In this document: piece after piece, positions 13,845-22,143 of the stretch
Layout: every line of letters starts with the position of its first letter
Numbering within the stretch: position 1 is the stretch's first letter
NCBI GenBank assembly: GCA_900764925.1
Contig: CAAFPW010000001.1
Coordinates: 1-27,501 of the forward strand
DNA from: Fusobacteriaceae bacterium
Lineage (GTDB): Bacteria > Fusobacteriota > Fusobacteriia > Fusobacteriales > Fusobacteriaceae
Length of the DNA stretch: 27,501 nt
Direction of reading: 5' to 3'
Program-made: the position numbers and the translations under genes
Notes under the pieces: generated by a model
Databases searched by the model: none
Told to the model about the DNA's origin: nothing
What the model saw: the letters and a program-made list of their open reading frames with translations, nothing else

Positions 13845-14285
13845 CTATCTAATTTTTGACATTCTTTGAATATCTCTTTGAGCATCTCTTTTTGCTATAC
13901 TCTCTCTCTTATCATAAGTTTTCTTACCTCTAGCTAAAGCAATAGTAACTTTTACATAACCTTTAGATAGGTGAACATCTAAGGGAACTATTGTATAACC
14001 CTTTTGTGTAACTTTTTCATGAAGTTTTCTAATCTCCTTTTTATGTAGAAGTAGTTTTCTAACTCTTCTCTCCTCTGGATTATATACACTTCCAAAACTC
14101 CAAGGAACAATTGACATTCCCATTATAAAGACCTCTCCATTTACGATACGGATAAAAGATTCTTTTATACTTAATTTTCCACTTTTAGCTGACTTAACTT
14201 CACTTCCAACTAATTCTATTCCAGCTTCAAATTTATCTTCTATAAAATAATCAAAATAGGCTTTTTTATTTCCTGCTAAAATCAT
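13845..14285 (-). CDS. smpB: SsrA-binding protein SmpB
   Basis: The 146-residue product binds tmRNA and delivers it to stalled ribosomes. Family landmarks are present throughout: NKKAYFDYFIEDKFEAGIEL, GSEVKSAKSGKLSIKESF, NPEERRVRKLLLHKKEI, and GYVKVTIALARGKKTYDKRE near the C-terminus, followed by the basic tail RDAQRDIQRMSKIR that is essential in the family. The start is at 14285 (MILAGNKK), five bases after GGAGG; a TTG four codons earlier overlaps that SD and is rejected. Length is close to the usual 150. The partner gene ssrA follows 46 bases downstream, an arrangement common in bacteria and here left intact by the element. Confidence 0.97.
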   Translation of the reverse strand: MILAGNKKAYFDYFIEDKFEAGIELVGSEVKSAKSGKLSIKESFIRIVNGEVFIMGMSIVPWSFGSVYNPEERRVRKLLLHKKEIRKLHEKVTQKGYTIVPLDVHLSKGYVKVTIALARGKKTYDKRESIAKRDAQRDIQRMSKIR

Positions 14286-14318
14286 AGTTTCCTCCAATTA
14301 TCTTTATCTTTCAAGATA

Positions 14319-14324
14319 ATTATA
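14319..14324 (-). promoter_or_regulatory. Candidate -10 box of smpB
   Basis: A perfect minus-strand TATAAT lies 34 bases before the smpB start, with no good -35. Between it and the SD an inverted repeat (TTATCTT at 14298-14304, AAGATAA at 14313-14319) could form a small leader hairpin. Confidence 0.4.
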
Positions 14325-14475
14325 CCTTAAAATTGTATTTTTTACTATTTATTTCTTAGATTATAGATATTTTATCTAGTGAATTGTGAAAGCTATGTTA
14401 GAAGAGATGAGAAGAGAGAGGTTAGTATTTATAATATGAATGATAGTAAGATAAAAATTCTATATGCAGAAGGGG

Positions 14476-14504
14476 TAGAAAAAAGAAGAAAGATGGGGTA
14501 TACT
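14476..14504 (+). promoter_or_regulatory. Candidate promoter of the secretion operon
   Basis: TAGAAA at 14476-14481 and TATACT at 14499-14504 are spaced 17 bases apart, 24 bases before the first start codon at 14528. The -10 box matches five of six consensus bases and the -35 four of six. No other good pair is closer to the gene. Confidence 0.4.
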
Positions 14505-14527
14505 CGTGATGAATAGGTGAGAGAAAT

Positions 14528-15079
14528 ATGAGAAAAAATAAGGGGTTTTGTTTAACTAATATACTTTTAAGTTTAAGCTTAGGTATAATTATTATTACCT
14601 TAGGATATATTACTTACAGAGATTTTATAGAAAATCAGGAGATTAAGAAGGCAAAAGTTGAGATATATGAGTTATTTACAACCCATGCTAACAAAGCCTT
14701 TATAGATAAAAAAGAACTCACTATAAAGTTAGATTATTTAAAGAAAGAGATTACAGTTTTTGAGTATGGAGTAGTTCCAATAGATAGGGTAAAACTTCCT
14801 AAGAATCTCAATTATATTACTATTTTTGAGAAAGATACAGTGGATGTTTTTAGTGGAAAGATTACCAAAGATGGAAATATTACTCCCTCTTTTAGTATAT
14901 ATATTTTTGATTATGATAATATAGCTCAGTATAGAATATCTTTATATGGATTTGATATAATAAAATATATGAGAATAAATATCTACAAAAATCAGGGAGA
15001 TAGGACTCCAAAGTATAGCAATATTTTAAATTTCCATAAAAGATGGAGTAATAATGATCCTAAGTGGGTGGAGGAATGA
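14528..15079 (+). CDS. Pseudopilin-like protein without Glu5
   Basis: The 183-residue product opens with a type IV prepilin-like leader. A short basic stretch MRKNKG is followed by FCLTNILLSLSLGIIIITLGYITY, a hydrophobic helix that begins right after the Gly, where prepilin peptidase would cut. Position 5 of the mature protein is Asn, not the usual Glu. The rest is a small, probably beta-rich globular domain. It is the first gene of the operon, and its TGA stop overlaps the next ATG. Position and size suggest a minor pseudopilin of GspH type, but the lack of Glu5 is more like GspK-type tip subunits. The SD (AGGTGA) is modest, as expected of a minor subunit. Confidence 0.65.
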   Translation: MRKNKGFCLTNILLSLSLGIIIITLGYITYRDFIENQEIKKAKVEIYELFTTHANKAFIDKKELTIKLDYLKKEITVFEYGVVPIDRVKLPKNLNYITIFEKDTVDVFSGKITKDGNITPSFSIYIFDYDNIAQYRISLYGFDIIKYMRINIYKNQGDRTPKYSNILNFHKRWSNNDPKWVEE

Positions 15080-15255
15080 GATTAAAATTAGGGATAGTAT
15101 TTTTATTTCTCACAATTTTTACTTATGCGGGAGTACCTAATGATAATATAGTCAAGGTGAGAGTGGTTGTTAACTCGATTGAATATACTTCCTATGTGGT
15201 AATTTCAAGTAAGGAATATTCAAATATTTTTACTATAATTAAGGAGAGTCTATGA
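15076..15255 (+). CDS. Small secreted protein of the secretion operon
   Basis: The frame starts at ATG 15076, which overlaps the TGA of the preceding gene, and ends in a TGA overlapping the next ATG (15252), so it is tightly fitted between its neighbours. A GTG at 15064 in the same frame is possible but has no SD. The 59-residue product has a signal peptide (MRLKLGIVFLFLTIFTYA, cut probably after Ala18). The mature part of about 41 residues is beta-rich (IVKVRVVVNSIEYTSYVVIS). No family is recognised. The export signal and location suggest a small periplasmic factor of the secretion machine, perhaps in place of a GspC-type connector or pilotin, neither of which is otherwise found. Confidence 0.6.
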   Translation: MRLKLGIVFLFLTIFTYAGVPNDNIVKVRVVVNSIEYTSYVVISSKEYSNIFTIIKESL

Positions 15256-16520
15256 TAAAAAATAGTTCTGATAGATTGAGGGAAGGTTTTAAAGGGTTAC
15301 AAACTCTACCTAAAAAAGAAAAGAATGTATCAGGGGTAAAGATAGATAACTCCTTAGAAGTTGAAAACTCCAATATAGTAAAGGGATTAAGCTCTATTAT
15401 ATTACAAGGAGTGGAGAAGAGAGCTAGTGATATTCATATAGAACCATTGAGAGATGGCATTAGAATAAGATATAGAATAGATGGAATACTTTATGAGGAG
15501 ATGAGATTGGATATTGCTTTTCATCTACCATTGATTTCAAGATTAAAGATAATATCTCATTTGGATATAACTGAGAGAAGAATACCTCAAGATGGTAAGT
15601 TCCAAATGGAGATAAATAAGAAAACAGTAGATTTTAGAGTATCTATTGTACCTCTCATTACAGGAGAAAAAGCTGTAATAAGGATTTTAGATAGAGAGGT
15701 TTTAGATTTTGAGTTAGAAAAATTAGGATTATCTTCAGAGGATTATAGAAAGGTAAACCAACTCATAGGTAAGAAGAATGGAATTCTTCTCTCATGTGGT
15801 CCTACTGGTTCAGGAAAAAGTAGCTTAATATACTCAATTTTAAAAAGATTAAATGATGGAAGAGTTAATATCTCAACAGTTGAAGATCCAGTGGAATATG
15901 AGATAGAAGGAGTAAATCAAGTTCAATATAATCAAGAGATAGGACGAGATTTTACAACTATATTAAAATCCTATCTGAGACAGGATCCAGATATCTTAAT
16001 GATAGGAGAGATAAGAGATTATGAAACAGCAGAAATAGCTGTAAAATCTGCTTTAACAGGGCATTTAGTTCTTTCAACCCTACATACAAATGACTCAGTA
16101 AGTGGAATTTTTAGATTATTGAATATAGGGGTGGAAAGATATATGTTATCTGCTTCTATTATAGGGATAATTTCACAGAGATTGGTAAGAAAACTATGCC
16201 CTCATTGTAGAGAGAGGGACAGTAATTTTAGAGGAAAGCTCTCATTATTGAAATTGGATAGTAAGAGCTATGAAGATAAAATTTTTTATACAGGAAAGGG
16301 ATGTGAACATTGCAATCATTCTGGATATTTAGAGAGAATAGCAATATTTGAGATATTGGTAATAGATGATGAAATTAGAGAACTCATAGATAATGGGGCT
16401 TCTATTCAAATATTGGAGAGTAAAGCTAGGGAGAAAGGAATGAAAACTCTTATTGAAGATGGATTAGAAAAAGCTCTTTTAGGGATAACATCTTTAGATG
16501 AGATAATTAGGCAGGGATAA
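15252..16520 (+). CDS. gspE: GspE/PilB-type secretion ATPase
   Basis: This hexameric cytoplasmic ATPase powers pseudopilus assembly. All expected motifs are seen: Walker A GPTGSGKS at 183-190, Asp box STVEDPVEY at 208-216, Walker B ILMIGEIRD at 248-256, His box TGHLVLSTLHTND at 269-281, and the zinc site CPHC at 316-319 with CEHC at 351-354. The N2 domain (SDIHIEPLRDGIRIRYRIDG) is at about 59-78. The protein has 422 residues, against about 500-570 in most GspE or PilB; the N1 domain is missing, so it must dock to the platform or GspL-like protein in a different or reduced way. Translation is coupled with the small gene before it, and gspF follows after three bases. Confidence 0.92.
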   Translation: MIKNSSDRLREGFKGLQTLPKKEKNVSGVKIDNSLEVENSNIVKGLSSIILQGVEKRASDIHIEPLRDGIRIRYRIDGILYEEMRLDIAFHLPLISRLKIISHLDITERRIPQDGKFQMEINKKTVDFRVSIVPLITGEKAVIRILDREVLDFELEKLGLSSEDYRKVNQLIGKKNGILLSCGPTGSGKSSLIYSILKRLNDGRVNISTVEDPVEYEIEGVNQVQYNQEIGRDFTTILKSYLRQDPDILMIGEIRDYETAEIAVKSALTGHLVLSTLHTNDSVSGIFRLLNIGVERYMLSASIIGIISQRLVRKLCPHCRERDSNFRGKLSLLKLDSKSYEDKIFYTGKGCEHCNHSGYLERIAIFEILVIDDEIRELIDNGASIQILESKAREKGMKTLIEDGLEKALLGITSLDEIIRQG

Positions 16521-16523
16521 TAT

Positions 16524-17684
16524 ATGAAAACATATCTCTTTAAAGCATATGATAAAGATAGAAAAAAGGTAACTTTAACTTTAGACTTTGAAAATTCAAA
16601 GGAGTTTTATAGATATTTAAAAATAAATAGATTGACTTTAATAAAATATAGAGTTACCAATACAAGATATAGAGTACCTAAGAGAGAGATTATTGAATTT
16701 ACTCATAATTTTAGGAGTCTATTAGAGAGTGGAATCACTATTACTGAAGCTTTACAACTTTTAAGTTCACAGGAAAATTTAAAGATAAATAGGATTATAA
16801 AGAACATACAGTTAAAAATTATAGAGGGAAATAATCTATATTCAGCTTTTTCTATGTATAGAGAGGTATTTCAGGAGAGCTACTTAAATATTATTTTGGC
16901 TGGAGAGGAATCAGGAAAGCTGTTAGATAATTTAGAAAGAATATATCAAAAACTTCTATTAGAGGAGAATTTAAAAAGAAAAATAAAGGAAGCAATTTTT
17001 TATCCAGCTATTATACTTATTTTTACACTTTTACTAATCACTTTTGTACTTACTTTTGTATTTCCAAGTTTTATTGATTTTTTTAATGATATAGGAACAG
17101 AGTTACCACTGTTGACAAGATTTTTAATTGTAATTAGTCAAAATTTTTTTATTCTTCTTTTATCTAGCTTATTTTCTGTTTTATTGGGATACCTTATAAT
17201 TAGAAAGATAGAAGCAGAAAGAATAGAAAGAGTAAAATTAAAAATACCAATTTATGGGCATATTTTAAAGAAAAGAGCCAATATAGAGTTTTGTAGAAAT
17301 TTTTCAATAATGTATAAGGCAGGAATAGAGGTCTTGAATATATTAGATATTTTGAAAAGAGGGGAGGGATATTTTTTTCAAAAAGAAGAGTTTGCAAATA
17401 TTCAACTGAGGATAAGAGTGGGAGAATCAATAGCTGAATCCTTTTCTAAAACTCTATTTTTTAATCCAACTCAGTTGTATCTAATTGAGATTGGAGAGAA
17501 GAGTGGAACTATTGAGAAAACTTTTAGTTCAATAGCTGACACTATGGAAAAGGAGTTAGAATTTTATCTCTTTAAGTTAATATCTCTTTTAGAGCCATTT
17601 TTATTGCTAATTTTAGGGATAATAGTAGGGGTTATAGTTTTAGGGTTATATTTACCTATTTTTAATATAACGAATATTATGTAA
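16524..17684 (+). CDS. gspF: GspF/PilC-type inner-membrane platform protein
   Basis: The 386-residue product is the inner-membrane platform on which the pseudopilus is built and which contacts the ATPase. It shows the two-repeat layout of the family: a cytoplasmic domain at about 50-150 (FTHNFRSLLESGITITEAL, then LAGEESGKLLDNLERI) and a second at about 250-340 (FCRNFSIMYKAGIEVLNIL, then IEIGEKSGTIEKTF). Three hydrophobic regions at about 160-185, 200-225 and 355-380 are the membrane segments. The E-x-SG-x-L/I motif is kept in both halves. It follows gspE by three bases and precedes the major pseudopilin gene by 13. Length is near the usual 400. Confidence 0.9.
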   Translation: MKTYLFKAYDKDRKKVTLTLDFENSKEFYRYLKINRLTLIKYRVTNTRYRVPKREIIEFTHNFRSLLESGITITEALQLLSSQENLKINRIIKNIQLKIIEGNNLYSAFSMYREVFQESYLNIILAGEESGKLLDNLERIYQKLLLEENLKRKIKEAIFYPAIILIFTLLLITFVLTFVFPSFIDFFNDIGTELPLLTRFLIVISQNFFILLLSSLFSVLLGYLIIRKIEAERIERVKLKIPIYGHILKKRANIEFCRNFSIMYKAGIEVLNILDILKRGEGYFFQKEEFANIQLRIRVGESIAESFSKTLFFNPTQLYLIEIGEKSGTIEKTFSSIADTMEKELEFYLFKLISLLEPFLLLILGIIVGVIVLGLYLPIFNITNIM

Positions 17685-17697
17685 GGAGGAGAAAAAT

Positions 17698-18180
17698 ATG
17701 AAAAATGGTGGATTTAGTCTAATAGAGATAACAGTTGCTATTGCTCTCGTTGGACTTATGATGGGTATAGGTGTTCCCAAATTTAGAAATCAGATAGCTA
17801 TTGGAAAGGATACAAAAGCAATAGCTATATTGAGTAATCTCCGTACAGCTGGTGAACTATATTACTTAGAAACAGGAAATACTATTGTGGAAAATCCTGA
17901 AGAAGAGATGAGTATAGGAGAGGTATTAGAAGTATTAGAACCATATTTAGATGTTAAAACTTTTAATGAGATAAAGGATGGAAAATTAGATATAGGTGGA
18001 AGTAGGGCTAAAAAAAGTGAAAGTGATGAGGCTGATACTAAGATAAATTATGGTGGAGAGATAGGTTTAACTTTTTTAAATCCTGAACAGGGAAAACTTA
18101 GTGATGGGGTATATATTTGGTTTTCACCAGAGAGTGGAAGAGAGTATGATACAAAAGGAAATAGATGGATAGATTATTGA
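17698..18180 (+). CDS. gspG: GspG-like major pseudopilin
   Basis: The prepilin signal is standard: MKNGG then FSLIE, with cleavage after Gly5 and Glu at mature position 5, followed by the hydrophobic helix ITVAIALVGLMMGIGVP. A downstream LRTAGELYYLETG segment and a C-terminal DGVYIWFSPESGREYDTKGNRW region fit the GspG globular domain, whose calcium site lies near such acidic turns. The SD (TAAGGAGGAG) is the best in the operon, which suits the most abundant subunit. The mid-region (SRAKKSESDEADTKINYGGE) is a charged insertion, perhaps a surface loop. It lies between gspF and the prepilin peptidase gene and overlaps the latter by 16 bases. Confidence 0.85.
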   Translation: MKNGGFSLIEITVAIALVGLMMGIGVPKFRNQIAIGKDTKAIAILSNLRTAGELYYLETGNTIVENPEEEMSIGEVLEVLEPYLDVKTFNEIKDGKLDIGGSRAKKSESDEADTKINYGGEIGLTFLNPEQGKLSDGVYIWFSPESGREYDTKGNRWIDY

Positions 18181-18599
18181 TATTGGGAATACTTATCTCT
18201 ATTATGTATATAGATATGAGAAAGATGTACATACCTAATTTTTTAAATATTTTGCTGTTGTTAATGGCTATATATTATAAGGGAATGGAGTATGAAGTTA
18301 TAGAAAATAGTATTTTAGGAATGGGAATATATATTTTACCATTGTTATTACTCTATGGGTATCTTTCAGATTTTTTACAGAGAGAGGTTTTTGGATTTGG
18401 CGATATAAAGTTGCTTATGAGTTTAGGATATATACTAGGTTACAGTAGTTTTTATGATGTTTACCTATACTATATTTTAACTTTTGGGATAGGTGCTATA
18501 ATAGGAGTAATTTTAGGAGTTTTAAGAAAGAATTTTAAGGGAGAGTCCCCCTTCTCTCCTTTTCTCATTATAGTATTTATTTATATGTGGGTGAGGTAA
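18165..18599 (+). CDS. Short prepilin peptidase (A24 family)
   Basis: The membrane aspartic peptidase cuts the leader of the pseudopilins made by this operon. Its two catalytic residues are visible: Asp17 in MYIDMRKMYIPN and Asp80 in the FGFGDIK motif. It has about five to six hydrophobic segments in 144 residues. Full GspO/PilD enzymes have about 250-290 residues and an N-terminal domain that methylates the new N-terminus, with two CxxC pairs. That domain is absent here, so the pseudopilins are probably cut but not methylated by this protein. The start at 18165, preceded by AAAGGAAAT, lies inside the end of the pseudopilin gene. Confidence 0.85.
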   Translation: MDRLLILGILISIMYIDMRKMYIPNFLNILLLLMAIYYKGMEYEVIENSILGMGIYILPLLLLYGYLSDFLQREVFGFGDIKLLMSLGYILGYSSFYDVYLYYILTFGIGAIIGVILGVLRKNFKGESPFSPFLIIVFIYMWVR

Positions 18600-18602
18600 T
18601 TT

Positions 18603-19049
18603 ATGAAAAATAGAGGCTTTTCTATAATGGAAGTTATAGTATCTATATTTTTATTCTTTATCTCACTCATCCCCCTGATAAAATATACTGATAGAAATTT
18701 TTATATCAATAGAAGATATCTTGAAATAGAGAGGACTTACAAAAATTTTTTTGCTTTAGAAAGACAAGTGAGAGGAAAAAACATAGATATTTTATTAAGT
18801 AATTTAGGAGAGAAAGAGTATTCAAAAGAGAATTTAGGAATGGATAGATTGACAAAGGATATATATCTTCCCTATTCAATTGGAAAGAATTTCAAGTTAA
18901 ACTTAAATATTTCTAAAGTATATTTTTTATCTAATGGAGATAGATTTGAGTATTTACAACTCAAAATAATGTATATAGACAATAATAAAAAGATTGTATC
19001 TAAAAAATATATAGATATCAATAGAGGTTTTAATGAAAAGGATGTATAA
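18603..19049 (+). CDS. Minor pseudopilin, GspI-like
   Basis: The 148-residue product has a clear prepilin leader, MKNRG followed by FSIMEVIVSIFLFFISLIPL: cleavage after Gly5 and Glu at mature position 5. Short length and a single N-terminal helix with a small globular domain fit GspI, and its place before a GspJ-like gene fits the usual I-J-K order. The soluble part has no other diagnostic motif. It begins three bases after the peptidase gene and overlaps the next gene by 17 bases. The start codon has a weak SD (GTGAGGTAATT), consistent with a low-copy tip subunit. The exact subtype is assigned from order rather than sequence. Confidence 0.75.
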   Translation: MKNRGFSIMEVIVSIFLFFISLIPLIKYTDRNFYINRRYLEIERTYKNFFALERQVRGKNIDILLSNLGEKEYSKENLGMDRLTKDIYLPYSIGKNFKLNLNISKVYFLSNGDRFEYLQLKIMYIDNNKKIVSKKYIDINRGFNEKDV

Positions 19050-19629
19050 AGGAATGACTCTTTTAGAAACTATAATCTCATTGGGATTAGTATCAATTTT
19101 TTCTCTAATAATATTTCCTACTCTAAAAGTTTCAAATGAGTTGAACAGAGAGGTAGATAAAAAAAGCCTAGTAGGGAGAGAATCAGTTAGAATACTAAAT
19201 ATAATTGAAAGAAGTATATCAAAAAGTATAGCTTTTAGTGAGGAGTATTCAGGAAAAGAGTATATAAAGGATGGGATTGGAATTATAGAAGAGAGAAGAA
19301 GCCTTATTTCAAGTATAAATGAAAGTGTTTTAAAAAAGAGTTCAAGGGAAGGGAACACTCTATTTTTAGAATACCCTAGGAGTAATGGAGTAAGGATTGA
19401 AAATTCTATCTTAGTTTTTCAATTTGTAGATGAAAATCTAATAATAGTTCAAGGAAGGGTAAAGGATAAAAAGATTGTAATAGAGTTTTCAGATACTTTG
19501 TATGAGGGAGTAGATGGAGAGTTTAGAAGAGTAGAACAAGGGGTAGTTATAGAGTATGAAATACTTGGAAAAAATTCAGATATAAAGGAAAAGATAAAGG
19601 GATATGAAAACATCAATATATCATATTAA
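19033..19629 (+). CDS. Minor pseudopilin, GspJ-like
   Basis: The 198-residue product starts MKRMYKG and continues MTLLETIISLGLVSIFSLIIFP, so the leader is cut after Gly7, leaving a mature Met1 and Glu5. The globular domain of about 160 residues, with a DGEFRRVEQGVVIEYEIL stretch near the end, is in the size range of GspJ. It lies third in the series of pseudopilin genes, after the GspI-like one, and overlaps both neighbours (17 and 26 bases), a sign of tight translational coupling. In known systems I, J and K form a tip complex; the order here suggests the same. Confidence 0.75.
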   Translation: MKRMYKGMTLLETIISLGLVSIFSLIIFPTLKVSNELNREVDKKSLVGRESVRILNIIERSISKSIAFSEEYSGKEYIKDGIGIIEERRSLISSINESVLKKSSREGNTLFLEYPRSNGVRIENSILVFQFVDENLIIVQGRVKDKKIVIEFSDTLYEGVDGEFRRVEQGVVIEYEILGKNSDIKEKIKGYENINISY

Positions 19630-20212
19630 AAATAGAGGTTTCCTATTTATCACAACTACAATAATAATACTTATCTTACTTTTTAATATATTGATAGGTT
19701 ATAGAATAATATTTAGAAAAGGGGAGAGGATAGAGCAATTAGCTTCAAAAGTAAAAATTGAAAATTTAAAATATAGTTTGGAAAATTTAGCTTATAGTGA
19801 ATTGAGAAGAATTGATAAGGTAGTAAATGATGGAGAGGTTGAAAGTGGAGCTGAATATATAGGGTATTGTGATGGAATAGAGAGAGTTTGGTTTGGAAAT
19901 AGTGAGAGTAGAGAAGGTATAAGAGGGTATTCTTTAGTAGCTATGAAAATTAATGAGAAGAAGCAGATATATAGTTATAAAGAGGGAGAGAGAGTTGATT
20001 TTAAAACAAGAATAAGAATGGAGTTACTTTCAGTTGATATACAGGAAAATATTATAGGAGTGGAGCTAGAGAAGATATTGATCAATGAAGAAACTCAGGA
20101 GAAGATATATTTTAAAGCCACAGTAAATCTGTATTATAGTGCTGGGAATAGAAATCCAGCTACTCCAAATAAGGAGGTGTTGAAAAATTTTGAAGTGGGA
20201 CTTAAAAAATAA
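19604..20212 (+). CDS. Minor pseudopilin, GspK/PilX-like
   Basis: The 202-residue product has a leader-like start MKTSIYHIKNRG, then a long hydrophobic helix FLFITTTIIILILLFNILIGY. Position 5 of the predicted mature protein is Thr, not Glu. GspK-type tip subunits are known to lack Glu5, so this supports the K assignment. GspK proteins are normally larger, near 300 residues, with an inserted alpha domain; that domain seems absent here, so the protein is nearer in size to PilX. It overlaps the genes on both sides (26 and 23 bases). Confidence 0.7.
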   Translation: MKTSIYHIKNRGFLFITTTIIILILLFNILIGYRIIFRKGERIEQLASKVKIENLKYSLENLAYSELRRIDKVVNDGEVESGAEYIGYCDGIERVWFGNSESREGIRGYSLVAMKINEKKQIYSYKEGERVDFKTRIRMELLSVDIQENIIGVELEKILINEETQEKIYFKATVNLYYSAGNRNPATPNKEVLKNFEVGLKK

Positions 20213-21344
20213 AAAAACAATGTTTTTTACTTTAGATGAGATGGAGGATAAAAAAGAGGGAGTTCTTCTATTGGATAGCTTTCTATTCCAAATAATACCA
20301 CTGAGTCTTTCTAAAGGGATAGATGAGAGGGAAAGAGAGCTGGAGATAGAGGAAAAATTAGATGAGCTGATAGATGAGTATGATAGTTTTTACTATATAG
20401 ATAAAGAGATAACAATCTATGAAGATGAGGATATAGAAAAAACTCTTATTATAATGATTGAAAAGGATAAAATCTACTCTTTAATAGATAGAGTAAAGGA
20501 GAGTGGGATAAAACTTTTAGGAGTGTATCCTCTTTTTTTTATGGAATTTTTTAATTTGGATGGTGAGGAGAGAAACTATATAGAGATAGATGAAGAGAGG
20601 AGTAGAGTATACACCTTTTCTAAAAATAGATTGATAGATTTTCAAGAGTTGGAAATGGAGAGAGATGAGATTTTAGCAGAGCCAAAGTATCTTGAAGAGT
20701 ACCTAAAAGTTGGGTATAAGAATTTTATATATCCAGATAAAGAGGAATTAAAAGAGCAGATAACTAATTTAGAGGTAATAGATTGGCATAACTATAATTA
20801 TCATCTAAACAGAGAGTATGATTATCTCCCTGAGGAGTATCATAGTGAATTGAGTTATAAAAAGCAGCTGAAGGGAGCTACAATACTTTTATCTCTAGTG
20901 ATAATATTGGGTGGAATTTTTTTCTTTCTATTACAATTTTTTATAGATAGAGAGATAGAAAAATTAAATAGTTTACAAGAGAGCTACCAAGAGTTAAAGG
21001 AAAAAAATATTGCTATGGGAGTGGAGATAGAGGAATTAGAAAAAGAGATAGTAAAAGTTAGAGAGGAGAATCGAGAAAGAGGGTTTAATGGGCTAAAACT
21101 ATCTCAGTTGCTATTACCTTTCTTTAAAAACTCTAGCAGTATAGAGATTACTAAGTTAGAGTATGATGGAGTTGGAACTATAAATATCGAAGGGAGTTCA
21201 TTTTTGGAGGAAGATATATACTCTTTTCAAAATAGTATCTTAACAAATAGATATTTTAAAAGACTCAATCAAGATTTTATAAAGTTTGAAAATGGTAAGT
21301 ATCAAATTGATATGGATATAGAGGTAGAGTATGATAAAAATTAA
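20190..21344 (+). CDS. GspL-like (PilM/PilN-type) assembly protein
   Basis: The 384-residue product has a cytoplasmic N-terminal part (1-225), one membrane span at about 229-252 (ATILLSLVIILGGIFFFLLQFF), a coiled coil at about 253-292 and a small periplasmic domain. This is the layout of GspL, which recruits the ATPase, and of a fused PilM-PilN pair. The N-terminal part is poorly conserved, and I see no intact ATP-binding motifs of PilM. The start is taken as TTG 20190, 12 bases after GGAGG; an ATG at 20220 (MFFTLDEM) is an alternative without SD. Its end overlaps the next gene by 14 bases. Position between K-like and M-like genes supports the call. Confidence 0.7.
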   Translation: MKWDLKNKKTMFFTLDEMEDKKEGVLLLDSFLFQIIPLSLSKGIDERERELEIEEKLDELIDEYDSFYYIDKEITIYEDEDIEKTLIIMIEKDKIYSLIDRVKESGIKLLGVYPLFFMEFFNLDGEERNYIEIDEERSRVYTFSKNRLIDFQELEMERDEILAEPKYLEEYLKVGYKNFIYPDKEELKEQITNLEVIDWHNYNYHLNREYDYLPEEYHSELSYKKQLKGATILLSLVIILGGIFFFLLQFFIDREIEKLNSLQESYQELKEKNIAMGVEIEELEKEIVKVREENRERGFNGLKLSQLLLPFFKNSSSIEITKLEYDGVGTINIEGSSFLEEDIYSFQNSILTNRYFKRLNQDFIKFENGKYQIDMDIEVEYDKN

Positions 21345-22122
21345 AGAGATTGACATTCAGGAGTATAGAGATAAAATTCTATTTTTTATAGCCTCTGTTT
21401 TACTAATATTTTTAGGATATTTTCTTTATTATAGACCATTTACCAATTTAAGTTTAAAAAGAGCAGAGGTAAAAGAGTATTCTGTAAAAAAGACTAAGGA
21501 AGAGAAAAGGTTAGAAGCTGGTAGAAAAAGATATAGTAGGTTAGAAGAGGAGGTAAAAAAAGAGAGGGAGAGTTTAGAGAGGTCAAAGGAAAAATTAAAG
21601 GAGGGTAGTTTTTTAAACTTAGTAGAGTTGGAGAGATATATAAGTGATGTAGCCCAAAGTAACCAATTGACTATTGAAACCATTGGAAGAGTAGAACGAA
21701 TAGAGGAGACAGATAAGGTATATATTCCATATGTTATATTTGGAAACTTGGAGAATATTTTAAATTTTATAGATGAGATAGAAAAAAATGAAAAAGGGAT
21801 AAGTTTAAGTGAGACTTATATGAAACTTGAGATAGAGAAAAATAGTGCAAGACTAAGTTGTAAGATCTCCACCAATGTCCTTGAAAGAATAGAGGAAGGC
21901 AGCATAGTTGACAGAAATATATTCCCATATAGAGATTTTGTTACAACTAAGATTAAGGAGATCAAGTTTTTGAAATATGGAGATAAAAACTATATTATTA
22001 TAAGATATGTAGATGGAAGTAAAGAACTTTTATATGAGGGAAAGAGGATAGAGAGATTTGGAAAAAATTATGAGATTATTTTGCAAGATAAGAGGATATA
22101 TCTAAAGTTACTAGATAAATAA
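21331..22122 (+). CDS. GspM/PilO-like assembly protein
   Basis: The 263-residue product has a short cytoplasmic start, one membrane span at about 17-34 (FFIASVLLIFLGYFLYYRPF), a long charged coiled coil at about 42-90, and a periplasmic domain with a ferredoxin-like pattern from about 95 to 185. This is the standard PilO/GspM layout. An extra C-terminal part of about 70 residues (from about FPYRDFVTTKIKEIKF to the end) is beta-rich and could be a small PilP- or GspC-like domain contacting the secretin; a separate gene for such a connector is not found. It overlaps the GspL-like gene and precedes the secretin gene by 21 bases. Confidence 0.7.
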   Translation: MIKIKEIDIQEYRDKILFFIASVLLIFLGYFLYYRPFTNLSLKRAEVKEYSVKKTKEEKRLEAGRKRYSRLEEEVKKERESLERSKEKLKEGSFLNLVELERYISDVAQSNQLTIETIGRVERIEETDKVYIPYVIFGNLENILNFIDEIEKNEKGISLSETYMKLEIEKNSARLSCKISTNVLERIEEGSIVDRNIFPYRDFVTTKIKEIKFLKYGDKNYIIIRYVDGSKELLYEGKRIERFGKNYEIILQDKRIYLKLLDK

Positions 22123-22143
22123 AAAATAGAAAAAGGAGAGTTT

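Noticed and set aside
14379..14516. A 45-codon GTG-started frame on the plus strand before the secretion operon, ending KRRKMGYTRDE
   Set aside because: No SD precedes the GTG or the internal ATG, and the candidate operon promoter lies inside it. It may be real but the sequence does not support it.
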